Shown one piece after another: positions 25,453 through 37,105 of a DNA stretch of 64,000 nt. Both the position numbers and the translations under genes were made by a program. Positions within the stretch are counted from its first letter, which is position 1. The number at the start of each line of letters is the position of its first letter. A model generated the notes under the pieces. That model was not told where the DNA came from. It made no database searches and saw only the letters and a program-made list of their open reading frames with translations. The stretch comes from Xestospongia muta (taxonomy: Eukaryota > Porifera > Demospongiae > Haplosclerida > Petrosiidae): NCBI GenBank assembly GCA_963693285.1, contig OY848917.1, positions 25,478,745-25,542,744 of the forward strand, given 5' to 3'.

Positions 25453-25714
25453 CTTTATGGGTGCTTCTTGGTGTGACTTGACTGATGATGTAACAAACTA
25501 ACAACTCAACATGTGGCATGTCCTATGATGACATCACAATGTGTCATAAAGTTAATAATGTTAGGTTTGGTTTAGGGTTTAGGTGATGTCATCAATATGA
25601 TGACATCACTATACGTATTTCATTATGATGTCATCATAGTCAAGTTTCACCAAGAACCCCCCCCCCCATCTTTATGGAGCATACACAGATATAAACTTTT
25701 TATTATCTGAATAA
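25453..25714 (-). promoter_or_regulatory. Putative transposase promoter with four TGATG(A/T)CATCA palindromes
   Basis: Four copies of the 11-bp palindrome TGATGACATCA or TGATGTCATCA start at 25526, 25584, 25598 and 25626, within 111 bp upstream of the transposase start codon. The core TGACATCA/TGATGTCA resembles a CRE/ATF-type bZIP site. A poly-C run (about 25661-25670) is also present. No clear TATA box is seen. The role is inferred from position and repetition. Confidence 0.55.
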
Positions 25715-28672
25715 TTAAAATAAAAAGAGAATTAAGAAGTCATATCGTGTGGGTAGAGTGAGTGAGAAAACACATGTAGAGGCTGTTGGATAGACTGCAT
25801 TGTGGCTGAACGACATAGTTGGACCTATATCAAACCCAAGTGGAGGTACAGCTGATGAACCAGTAAAAAACTGAGAACATCCTTCAAGGAAACTTTATTA
25901 CACTCACCTGTAAGGAATGTGAAAGTACATAAAAACAGTGTATTCAAGTCTTATAACCAATCTTAGTGAATGTATACATGAAGTAACTAATGAATGACAT
26001 CAAAGAAACCACTTAAACAGTGGAGGCTGTAAACTTATTTAATTGTGTAATTACTTAGAGTGCTAAACCACAAGACCAACCTCATCATGAGAAAGTCTTA
26101 ACATTATTGGTAGATAAAAGTCGCCTTTTAGTTAGAATTTCTGAACTACTTACCTTTGCAATCCTCTAAATAGTCACCAAAAAGTACATATGTTGCCATC
26201 TCTTTCTCTTTTCTATGACTTGAATTTTCAGAGTAGTGAGCTCTGTTTTGAAACAGTGACTTGATAATAACTATTAGAAATAAATGAAAAACACATTGCC
26301 AGAGAGTACATGTACTACTTGATATCTGGAGTCAATTCAGTAGGGTGTGAAGGAGCAGTGAAAAGGGATTCTAGACTATTCTGGTGAGACTTCGTGGCAT
26401 CTGCCACACCAAGTGTTCCAAGTCCGTTCCATTGTTGATCAAGCTCGGCTTTTGATCGAAGTATTGTATAGTACATTGTGATACTATGGACCAAAGTAGA
26501 ACGATCTTCAAGTGTCAAAGTTGTGGGACCCTTGTTGAACCCACAGTTGGACAGTACTTCTATTGCATCCATTGATAGGGCTTGGATCTCCTCGTTGCTG
26601 ACAGCATCTATAATCTAAGACAACAATTAACAAGTCTATAAACAATACAGTACTGTCATTCTTTTTAACACATAAAATAAAGAAACTACACAACAGAATT
26701 AGATTAATTCAGTAAGTCTCACATGAATACACTCTTAAATTAGAAGTAATTATAATGTTGTCATCATGACTTATTTACCTTGCTTACTAATAGCTTGATG
26801 TCATAATCAGGTATAATAGTGTAGTCAATAGTGATTTCGGTAAGCTCCTTGCCACAAAGGTAATCATAAACCCCCTTACAGATATAAGGATAGCCTGATC
26901 CTCCTTGACTAAGAGGTACAGACATCAAACAGCCAATTTTGTAAAAAACATTTGTCTACAATGGAGTTGAGAGAAAATAATTAGCAGCAAAAGATTTCAT
27001 ACATTTAAACCATCAATATCATCAATTTCACACATTATTTACCTGAAGATCAAGAATATCATGTCGAACTACTTTCTTATTCTCTTCACCCTTAAAGTAA
27101 CATTCCTTCAGTTGTAATAAGAAAAGATGCCAAAGTACTCTTCTTAGTCCTCCACCATCTTCACCCTGTTCTCCTTTGAAGACAACCTATCAACGAAAGT
27201 CCTGTTTATGTCAAAATATAACTTGTGCATACTTTGATAAGTTTAGTCGGAGAAAAGTCACAATTGTTGACAATTTTAAAACAGTCCGCAAGTACACATT
27301 CTCTGTCAACTTGTAATAAAAATTCATCATAATGCTCCACTTTTCTGGACAACCTTCGTATGATGTCTTCCATTGAATGACTACAGATACAAGAGAGGTG
27401 TACAAGCACTGTCTATGCAACATTACCTGCCAACTTCATCACATTCTCTAACGCTTTGCTCAAGTACACGTGTGACAATTGCATCTTCTGTCTCTTCAAT
27501 TTCTAGATCAGGCTCTTCATCAATAAGGTCAACACTACTTGATGACATGGAAGGATGTGGAGTATGAACAAGAGTTGGTGGTGGTAGGTCAAAATCCTCA
27601 TCACTTGACTGTTGCATATCCTCCTCTACCCCACTCCTACATGACATGTAAACAACACAAGTCATAAACATCGCAGACAGCTCACCTTTGCTCTTACAGG
27701 GATGTCCTCAGCACATGATAGGCACTTCTCCACAGGCTATGTGTACATGTATGATAAATATGTTCAGATTATTAATCTGCAAGCCTTACCCCAGGTGAAA
27801 GTTGACAGGGTGTCAAGTCCAAATCTCTCTGTAATGGGATGATGTATGTTCTAGAGTTACCAATTCTTTCTTGTAAACGTCTTGGTGAGGTTAAGCACAT
27901 AGATGAAAGTGGTTCTAAAAACCGTGAATTACACTTGCACTTTGCAAATATGAAGCCACCAGAATCTTTTAATTTTGGAAATGCTGCATGCAATAGTTCA
28001 CGAAACTCTTCCCCTGAGCAGTCAACATCTTCAATGACAATCTTCTTCTCCCCAAGCCCAGCTTCCAACAAAGCATCTTTCTCACTATCAGTAGTTGGTA
28101 TGATGTCTTGGGCACAACGACTTAAACAAATGAATTTGTGTGCCCATGTTCTCGCTGCACATTTACAAGGTTGCTTTGCCCAATAGTTTCACAGAACTTC
28201 TCTTCTGTCCTAAGAAAGATGATGTTCGAGTGAATTCCCTGCTAAAAGAACTTTCATTTTTAGATTCTCAAGCACTAGCAGTGAGCCTTTTCTGGCTCTT
28301 TGGAGATTGCTCAGTGCAACATCACATGTTTGTTGAACTGTAGCACCTGCATTATCTATACATAGGTAGACATATATGAAAGGTCATTTCTCAACCTATA
28401 TACCTGCATGCAGATGTGTACTAGAGACTGTGATAGCAGAAACTACACAAATAAAATATGTCTACTGATCTGTACACACGATTGTGCTCTTGAATGCAAG
28501 TGACTAGATATACTTGGTATGCATGTACTGTATACATACACAATTCAGTCTCACCAGAGCTAGTGCTAGGGCCATGAGCTGCTGACGATGAGATAGGGAA
28601 AGGAATTGACAGCAGAATTCTTAGTGCCTCTTGGGCCTTTTCAACATCATCCTGTGATAATAAACCTGCCAT
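25715..28672 (-). pseudogene. HECT-type E3 ubiquitin ligase, fuller right copy
   Basis: Exon 1 28555-28672 starts MAGLLSQDDVEKAQEAL. Further blocks in order: about 28190-28335 (QQTCDVALSNLQRARKGSL), 27783-28185 (KQPCKCAARTWAHKFICL, then LEAGLGEKKI and LQERIGN), about 27694-27745 (EKCLSCAEDIPVRAK, zinc-knuckle-like), about 27435-27635 (acidic, DEEPDLEIEETED), 27228-27380 (MEDIIRRLSRKVEHYDEFLL), then HECT N-lobe exons 27045-27188, about 26783-26955 and 26317-26612, about 26152-26240, and the C-lobe to 25715 with the catalytic Cys codon at 25773-25775. Splice signals are good for most junctions. Two problems remain: in-frame stops between exons 2 and 3 near 28190-28230, and a missing base in the six-A run 25865-25870, shared with the left copy. 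A ubiquitin-ligase cargo protein is likely ancestral; present activity is doubtful. Confidence 0.72.
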
Positions 28673-28836
28673 GTTGAAACCGCCCTAGTTAAAGAAGTTA
28701 ACGTCATTGACAGAACATTTTAACAGTCAATACTTACAGACAACCAAAAGTGCTCTCTCAAACTTCAAATTTATCTTCACACCGCATAAAGACTGAGCAA
28801 ACAGTAGCAAGGCGTCCGTTTATACTTTCTAGATCC
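25745..28836 (-). repeat. Inner inverted repeat, right arm (HECT copy)
   Basis: Partner of 21372-23550. It is about 900 bp longer because it keeps the first exons and the acidic exon. The two arms enclose a roughly 2.2-kb unique centre that holds the transposase. Confidence 0.9.
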
Positions 28837-28904
28837 TTTTTTGGCGGTACAACGAGGACGAACTTTGACACAGCAAAATCTGATTGGTCACTGAACTCTT
28901 ACTC

Positions 28905-28950
<46 letters not shown>

Positions 28951-30320
28951 ATTATTATTAAGTAGTGTTTATATTTTAAATAATTTGAGGTTCACTGTCG
29001 TTCTCTTATCACATCTACAAAATGTCCATATTAGTTCTTTCGATTATTTGTCATTGGTTATGTTTGAAAATAATTTTATATTTATATAAAATTTAAGACA
29101 AATAGTAAGCCAACAGGTACTGATAAGCCATTTAGACATTTACCCTTTATTCAACTAAAAGAACCATGTTTGAGAACATTGCTTGAATTGTTGTGTATGT
29201 ACTTGTCTCAATATACTGCAGTTAGCAATAGTTTGTACTAATAGCTTCTAATTTTTTCTTTAATTTTCTACTCTCTTGACTGTGAGCAGACAGTAGTTAC
29301 TTTAGCAAGATGTTCGTTCTACTTTCTACTTACTTTTATGGCAATACAATAAGAACAGATGTTTGACACAACAAAATCTGATCGGTCACTGAACTACAAC
29401 TCAATCAAACATGACCTTTACCCTCTCTTCTTTATAACAAGATAATGAATGATAACTAATATTCATTACTATATGAACTTGACCAGTATTTATCATGTCA
29501 GTACTCAATGCTAGCTTGGCTACATCAGGTCATGCTCATTGATACTAATATAGTAGACACTAATGGTTATTCACAAATACTATATAGATCTATATAGATC
29601 TACTCACTCATAAATAATGATATATATACTTATAGCTATAATAATGTGATGGATTACTAATCAAAACTCATAGATACTTATGATAGTCATTGATACTAAT
29701 AGCATGTACAACTATCTATCAGTATCTAGACTACAAGAACTCATGTATGTCATATATTATGTATATATGAGATTATGACAATGAATTGCTAGCTAAGATT
29801 GATGGAGATAGATATGGATAGATAGATCGACAAATGGCTAGGTGGCCGAGTGCAAAAGGACCAATGAATGGTTAGACAGATTGGTAATAGGTGTATACAT
29901 GTATGATAAGATAGGATATAATGTTATGTCAGTACAGGCTGTAACACCTGTTGCTAGAAAGGTCATCCAATAAAACAATGATGCCTGAATACACAGTTAG
30001 TACAAAATTTATATGTATGACTTCGAAATTGATTTGTAAGCCAACAGTTATGCACAGAATGATTTCAACTGCCATAATGTCTTTGACAGTGCTGTACTAA
30101 CTGCTTATATAAGAAAGTAGTAAGATGTACATGTATGCCTGTGAAGTACAGACTCGTAATAGGTGTATACATGGATATGTATGATAAGATAGGATATAAT
30201 GTTATGTCAGTACAGGCTGTAACACCTGTTGGAATGGTAGAAAAGTCATTCAATAAAGCAATGATTATAGCCCCATACATTAACACACATTAAACAATTA
30301 TGCTTGAATTAAAATATAAT
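28837..30320. other. Transposon spacer with ATT microsatellite and direct repeats
   Basis: An ATT tract fills about 28905-28960. A sequence around 28802-28905 (..CAAAATCTGATTGGTCACTG..) recurs at 29290-29402, an old direct duplication about 490 bp apart. A second pair, GATAAGATAGGATATAATG followed by GTCAGTACAGGCTGTAACAC, occurs at about 29906 and 30183. The ATT tract and its right flank also resemble 17740-18150 in the left terminal repeat. No coding exon recognised. Confidence 0.55.
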
Positions 30321-30339
30321 TCATGCCGTATTTATTCAC

Positions 30340-31690
30340 TTAATGATAGTCACTTTACAAAGATAGATATCTTGTGCCAAAACTTCAGTATCCATTCCAT
30401 TAGCCAATTTGACTCAAAGAAATTAGACTTTAAGGGTTGCCATAGAGATCTTAAAGACTTTATGTTACCAATTAGGCTGTAAGTCCATTGTAATCACACC
30501 AGTTAGGATAATGTCATTTTTCTCATAAATATCTCGTGCCAAAACTCCAGTATATATTCCCTTTTATATTTGTACTCACATTAATTTTGGTCATGTAAAT
30601 TTGTTACTAACATCATTTTACAAAGCTATCTTGTGCCAAAACTTTACTATGTACTCCATTAGCCATTTTCACTCATAGAAGTTAGGGTTGAAGGACTGTC
30701 ATAGAGATCTTAAGACTTTATGTTTGGCGAATAGGGTTTAAGGGCCTTTGTAATCATGCCTATTAAGATGATGTTGTTATTCAAAGATGAATTGGTTATT
30801 AATGTGACTTTCCAAATTAATCCTGTGCCAAAGCTTGAGTATCTACTTCATTGGCCATTTGACTCTTAGAGATCAGACTTTAAGGGATGCTCTACCCATC
30901 TCAAAGCTTTATGTTTAATAATAGTTTTAAGGCCACTGTAATCATGCACATTAGAATGATGTCATTTCTCTCAAGTGAATTGGTTACTAATGCCACTATA
31001 TATATGAACATATCTTGTGCCAAAATTTCAGTATCTACTCCATTGATGATTTTCATTGATATAAATTATGGTTTAAGGACTGCAATAGAGACCTTCACGT
31101 TTGGCATGTTAGGGTTAAAGGCCATTGTACTCATACCAATTAGTATGATGACATTTTTCTCATGTGAAATTATTGCTAATGTCTTTCCAAACACATCTTG
31201 TGCAAAAGGTTCAATGTATACTACATTGACCATTTCCTCTTATAGAAATTAGGGTTTAGAAATTTCCATAGACATCTTAGGGCTTTACATTTGCCAATTA
31301 GGGTACAAGACCATTGCAATTTTACCATTTCAGATATGTCATTTTTTTATGAATTGGTTACTAATGTCATTATATGAAGATATATTGTGCCAAAACTTCA
31401 ATATCTACTCCATTGATGACTTTAACTTGTAGAAATTAGCTGTTTAAGATCTGTCATAGATATTTTGAGACTTTATGTTAGGTAATTAGGTTTTAGGGCC
31501 TTTCTAATCATAATAATTAGGATGATGTAATTTTTGTCATGTGAAATGGTTACTAGTAGACTTCTCAAACATATCTTGTGCCAAAACCTCATCATCTACT
31601 ACATTGACTATTTCCACTCATAGAAATTTGGGTTTAAAGACTCATGCACAGATGTTAAGGCTTTTGGCATGAAACATCTATGGAAATAAC
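30340..31690. repeat. Tandem repeat, unit about 188 bp, eight diverged copies
   Basis: The marker phrase CTTGTGCCAAAACTTCAGTA and variants occur near 30372, 30534, 30633, 30824, 31014, 31196, 31386 and 31574. The last five spacings are 182-190 bp; the early ones (162, 99) reflect deletions. Each unit also contains GGATGATGTCATTT, CATAGAGATCTTAA and an AATTAGGGTTTAAGG phrase. Copies are well diverged, so the array is old. No conserved open frame. Confidence 0.85.
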
Positions 31691-31839
31691 AGGCAGAGTT
31701 TGTGGAAGATAACAGTTTTGAGGAATAACCTCCTTACTTTTAATAGTCGATGATTTAAGGAACATAACATATCATTATAACTATGACTTGTGTGTCAATT
31801 TGATATACATAGTTTGACTCAAAGCTCAATGCCATTTTC

Positions 31840-32570
31840 TGGTTAGGGGTTTTAAAAAGTAGCGTAATCTAAGTACTGTCCCACGTAAAAAATATATATA
31901 ACCTTTTAAAAGTGTGTTTGTCAGTAATATTTATAAAAATGTATAAAAGTCAAAACCAAGTAGTGGCCTACTTTTGTTATATACTGTATTAATATAGAGT
32001 GCAGTAAGTTCATTAGTTAAAAGTACATCAAGAATAGTTGATGTTGCTGATGTCTTCTAATTATAAGATAATTTTATTTAAACAGAGACTGATTGAAATG
32101 TTCAAGGGTACTCTACATTAATGTGAAATTCAACTTCGATTTAGAAGAGTTTAGACTAAAGTAATTTTCTTGAACCCAATTATTAATAAGGTTAATATCA
32201 TTTGAAGATGGTATAGTCTTCTGGGACTCTCTAATTTCTTTCAATAAAACTATACGATCAGCATAGAGATATCTCAAGAGAAGAAAAGATTAGTAATATA
32301 ATCTGTGTAAATTAGAAATAGCAAGTGACCTAGTACTGACTCTTGAAGTATTCCTCAAATGACTGGTAGTTCTATTAAATGAACGCCATTGTGATAACAT
32401 ATTATACACTACCAGATTAATCATTACAAATTCATCTCAGTAAAAAAGTTACCAATCCCCATATTTTCTAATTTTAGTAGCAATATTTTATGTGGCACAC
32501 TAAGAAAGCATTTTTTAGTCAAAGAAAGCTGGGCAAATTGAAGATATCTTGTTCAAAATTTATACCAATC
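31840..32570 (-). pseudogene. LINE reverse-transcriptase fragment in and beside right terminal repeat
   Basis: The part 32292-32570 is the inverted partner of the left RT fragment. It continues inward past the end of the terminal repeat, with LLKEIRESQKTI and DINLINNWVQENYFSLN, as expected after the YADD box of a non-LTR reverse transcriptase; that box itself is lost. Because the right copy continues where the left one is replaced by PARP sequence at 19080, the left copy must have been cut or recombined there. Confidence 0.7.
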
Positions 32571-33308
32571 ATCTCGAATAGAAGTTGAGTTGAGATAGTT
32601 GATGTTTTTGGGAGAAAAACTTATTAATTATTTAAAAAGGAACAAGACTCCTGGAAGTTGCCATGATCACAATAATGATGATAATAACAGCAACAACAAC
32701 AACCAATAACAACGACAACAACAACAACAACAACAATAATAATAACAATAATAATAATTATAATAATAATTATAATCTGATGAGTTAAACATAGGTCAAT
32801 GAGAACAGAAAGTAGATAGTATCTTGAGAATATCACCTTACCAAGTACCTTCATATAATAAGAAGAGAACCATTCTGTTCGTTGCCACGCCCATTTTGAC
32901 CCCTAATTGACCCCAATCTTAAATACTGAAATAGAGAGAATTTCTAGTATGATAGAGTATCGAGACTTACCAAAATTGAAGATTGCTAGTTGAATAACTA
33001 AAATTTTGAATTGCAAATTCACCATAAAATCGTGAATTCACGAATTGCAATAATCGTGAACTCTCGGTAAAAACGTGAATTGAGAAGTGGAATAATCGCG
33101 AATTCACAGTAAAATCGTGAATTGTGAAATATGATAATCGTGAATTTCCGGGTAGTGTCATGAGTTTTGAGTGTGCAATAATCGTGAATTACTGGAAAAT
33201 CGTGAATTTTGAGCGTTCAATAATCGTGAATTACTGGAAAATCGTGAATTTTGAGTGTTCAATAATCGTGAATTTGATGCCTATTTTTGTCGTGGTTTGT
33301 ATTCCATA
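32292..33308 (-). repeat. Right terminal inverted repeat
   Basis: Inverted copy of 17244-19079 lacking about 850 bp. Its iteron array (about 33010-33290) carries one extra 42-bp unit (two more TTCACGATT sites) compared with the left end. It also has the ATT/GTT microsatellite at about 32690-32780. Confidence 0.9.
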
Positions 33309-33314
33309 GTAACT

Positions 33315-35620
33315 ATGCTAATAATGACTAATCACTAACAACCAACAACAATAGCAATGCTAATAATAAGGAATAGCAATTCAGTAATTACAAGATTATC
33401 TGTCTCTTTTAGTAGATTGTCAATGGTGGACAAAAATAACATTTAAAAATATGTATACTATTAATAATGTTATATTATAGTAATATACAGTAATAACATT
33501 GAAAGTGTCCCAATCTGTATGTTTACTGAATAATATGACAATCTGATTATGATATTCTGTTACAGTACATTACATATACATAGTAATAGATGATAAGCAT
33601 CAATGGTTTAGAGGTAATGAATGTTGTTATATCCAAGCAAGAATGAGTTATTAAATAAATGATAATGAACAGATTTGTTTAGATGGATAATAATAGCATC
33701 ATTTTCACTTACACTATAAACCCTCTAAAAGGACTTTCATATTGTTTGTGGTAGCTGCCAATTAGCTACTTTAAACAAAGTCATTTCTTTTAAATTACAA
33801 CAATAGCTAATCACTTGTAACGGAATTAAGACAAGATAAACATCCTTTGATATGAGATCGAAGATGTATGCAGTTGAGGGAAGCAACTAAAGATAAATGT
33901 TGGTTGGTAGAAATCAAGATACATGATAAATATTAGACACAAACCATACATCCAGTATTATTTTTCTTAATTAAGGTTACAAAATGTCTTTTGTTGAAGC
34001 TAAAGAGTTAAACTCATTGTAACTCTAAAATTATTTGCAACATTTTCTGCCTTTTTTATATCTCAGTTTTCAGCTCCTCAATTAAAATTATCTTCATTGA
34101 CCAACATCAGAATAATACTTTAAATATTATTGCATGAATTTAATACCCTCACACTGTTATATTTCGTTGAGACATAAGAAAGTCAGAATTTGTACATCAT
34201 GAGGTAGTATGACTGTACATTGCTGGTTTGGTATGAAAACAATACATTGTCCAATACACAGAAAAACAAACAATATCATTATATACTGTTTTAAAATACC
34301 TTTTGGAGACTCAATAAATTAAGTAAGTCACTTGTTATAATACTGGTATTAATATAGTGCTTGTAAATGGAAATGTTGCTAGTGAAAGTAAGGATACAAT
34401 TACACAATGTGCATATATCTAATTTCTTAGACACCATCAACTAATATTTACCATTGCATAAATTATGATGGAAACAAGTCTTCTGATTGCTTTATGTCAT
34501 TATAAAATTCTTGCAGTTAAATATATTAGTTTGCTAGTTACAATGTTAATCAAATCTCTTGTGGTTAAAAACAGAGTATATTTTGATCACATGAAATGCT
34601 TGATAATAGTCCTTGTCTTTAAATTTAGGATTGATTAATGAAGAAAACATCCACTTTTATTATGCATCATCCACTTTTATATTGCTATTATGTAAAATTT
34701 TTAAGAAACAAGTCTTCTAAATGTTATATTTTATTATAATATTCTTGAATGAAGTTTAACCATCAGCATCATTCTAATTTTAGTCAACCAAAAACGAAAT
34801 AGAAGGGCATAACAAATTACAAATATTTAAATGATATTAAGTGTCTTGTGGTAGAAGACAAAGCATCTTTTCATTTCATGAAATACTTGATTGTAGTCCT
34901 AGTCCTGAAATACTTGATGGATTAATGAACCAAATAGTTATGTTCTAAAATATGAATCAAGATTATAAGAGTTTTGTGACAAGACATCATTTCGTGAGAT
35001 AACTAAGATATATGTTTGGACTATAGCTTATTTTGGGGTGCATTTACAAGATGTTTTATGTCATTGTATTACAGTACTCAGTGTAACTGTGGATTTGTTA
35101 GATAATATTTCTTTAGGAAACCTAAAATTACTAATTAATAAACATACCAGTTCTAAAAAATGTGTTGTCTCAGGATCTAGCTGTAAAAAATAATTTTATT
35201 ATTAGTTCTGTTTGATGAAATTAGCTATGATAGCAGTGATATATGATACAGAGAACAAGATCAGAAATCTTAACTACATCATGATAAGATACAATATCAC
35301 CTTTCTATTTGTTGCTGTCCATTATGTCACTGCAAAAGTTCTGTACTGTTTAGTATTTTTCTTATTAATTTTGATAGATAATGCTTGGTACGCTCACCAT
35401 GTGTACAACCAATTTCAAAAATATTCAACATGAGTATTAGTTACTATCTTCTCATCTATCAAACTGTTTTATATAAAAGGATAAAACAACCTTAAAAAAT
35501 CTAATTATAGAGAACTAAAAATGGATAATACATCTACTTCAACTACTTATATACAAAGAATTGTACATGAAACAACTGGAGAAGATCAAAAATGAATAAA
35601 CTGAACTATTTGGTTAGTAT
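33315..35620. other. Duplicated SRCR flank, no gene
   Basis: From about 34630 on it aligns with 37230-38060 and 52670-53510, the 3' flanks of the two complete SRCR genes. Near 33715-33790 it has a decayed relative of the orphan exon at 45889-46071 (CCCTCTAAAAG and AGCTACTTTAAACAAA phrases). A small plus-strand frame at 35212-35433 is hydrophobic and unrecognised. Nothing else is seen. Confidence 0.5.
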
Positions 35621-37105
35621 TTATTTTCTGTAATGTTCTTTCACATCATATATTTCATCAGATTCATCACATTTAACAGACAGTTCATTAATAGTCATTG
35701 GTGTCATTATGTGACTTTCATTGTTATGTCCTGCTTTTGATATTGACAATTTCCTCATGCGTACTGCAATGCATATCATAAAAACAATGCTGCAAAATTA
35801 ATTGTTAAAGACAAGTCATTAAAAGAATAGACAATGATTAATTGATGACAACTAAAGGATCAAATAGATAATAAATAATAAATAAATAGTTATACAATTG
35901 CATAATAACATGATTCACTATAGAAGAAAACAACCTGAAGAAAATAACCTAACTCCATTAAATTTTGTTGCGATAATGTAGTTTGTAGTAGATTTGAATA
36001 AAAGCAAGCATGCAATTGAACTATACATGTCATCCAAGTTGTTAAGTATGCTTTAGTCAATTATATGTTGACTAAACACATGAGAAAAGGGATCTATTAA
36101 AGGTTAACATTGTTAAGTAAACTATGATATGACATACATGCTAGACTATAAAAATAACCATATTTGTCTATTTGTTATTAATAACTATGTTTATGATAAT
36201 CATGCACTCACCCAACAATAACAATAACAATACCAATAATAAGGAACAATAGCCCACTAATTAGAACACCATCTGTCTGTTTTGTGAATTGTGGTTGTTG
36301 TGATTGTACCGGTAGAACATTGTTTGTAGATGAACTTGTACTTGATCGAGATACCATTACTAAAGACAAGAAAATGACGTTGTGCAAAGTATCCTATTTA
36401 TAATGTTATATGACTCTTACTATGTCAATCCACTCCAGCAACCTCAGTTTGATAAGTCCAACCTACACTAAATTGCTGAGAACAATCTGCCAGTTTATCT
36501 TCATAACCCTGACAATGAGCATTACTGTATCATATAGCTTGTCTTGGATGACCATAAATTGAATTAAGAACTTCTTTTCCCGCTTAAATATAAAATAATA
36601 GATGATCATTTAATATTTAAAGTAAGATCAACTTACCATTTGGATTATATCCCTTGAGTTGTTTACAAACAATTCTGGCATCATTATTATCCCAGCCATT
36701 TTGGGCCACTAAACACCATACACCACTGTCTAGACACACCTGCACAGTTCCTTGAAAGTTATGTGCCCCACCAACTAAACGCACATCTTCTTCAGTGCAA
36801 ACTGAATAGTTAAAAGATGATTAATTTTGCTAGTAAATTCATATCAAATACATAAAATATAGATTAAGCTCATTAGCCAATTAGCAATTGTGATATAAAG
36901 ATAACAAAATGTATGTACTTACTGTCCAAACACAATAATCCAATAATGTTATTATCATGATAACATACGAAGTTTGGACTAATCAATTTGGAGCATTTTG
37001 ACAAAGCCTGCTCATGTCCAAAACAATCGACATTACTGTGGACAATAGGTTGATCACCAGTCCTATATTTACTGTTATATTCAAATAAACCAGGCTTATC
37101 ATCTA
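35621..37105 (-). pseudogene. SRCR receptor 3' end, pseudogene A
   Basis: It contains second-half SRCR4 (about 36923-37105), SRCR5 (36637-36801 and 36421-36592), the membrane exon (36212-36359, intact GVLISGLLFLIIGIVIVIVG) and the tail exon (35621-35789). SRCR5 second half has two TGA codons (after QAI and after GVD). The tail lacks 36 nucleotides compared with gene 2 and ends VKEHYRK. No first-half SRCR4, SRCR1-3 or signal exon is attached. It is the left-behind end of a tandemly duplicated gene. Confidence 0.85.

Larger units (their letters stand above)
17244..33308. mobile_element. 16,065-bp DNA transposon, IS3EU-like, with 6-bp target duplication
   Basis: The left end reads TATGGAATACAAACCACGAC and the right end is its exact reverse complement. 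Both ends are flanked by the direct repeat GTAACT (17238-17243 and 33309-33314). Cargo in order: left terminal repeat with iterons and a LINE fragment, PARP fragment, spacer with TA microsatellite, degraded HECT gene (plus), transposase (minus), fuller HECT gene (minus), repeat-rich spacer, ~188-bp tandem repeat, LINE fragment, right terminal repeat. TAT...ATA termini, a 6-bp duplication and an RVE D,D-35-E transposase match my recollection of the eukaryotic IS3-like (IS3EU) superfamily; the family call is from memory. An intact duplication and matching ends argue that it moved as one unit, whatever the origin of the inner pieces. Confidence 0.85.

Noticed and set aside
17244..33308. Polinton/Maverick or giant-virus-derived element
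   Set aside because: Size, terminal repeats, 6-bp duplication and an integrase would fit, but no protein-primed DNA polymerase, packaging ATPase, protease or capsid gene was found.
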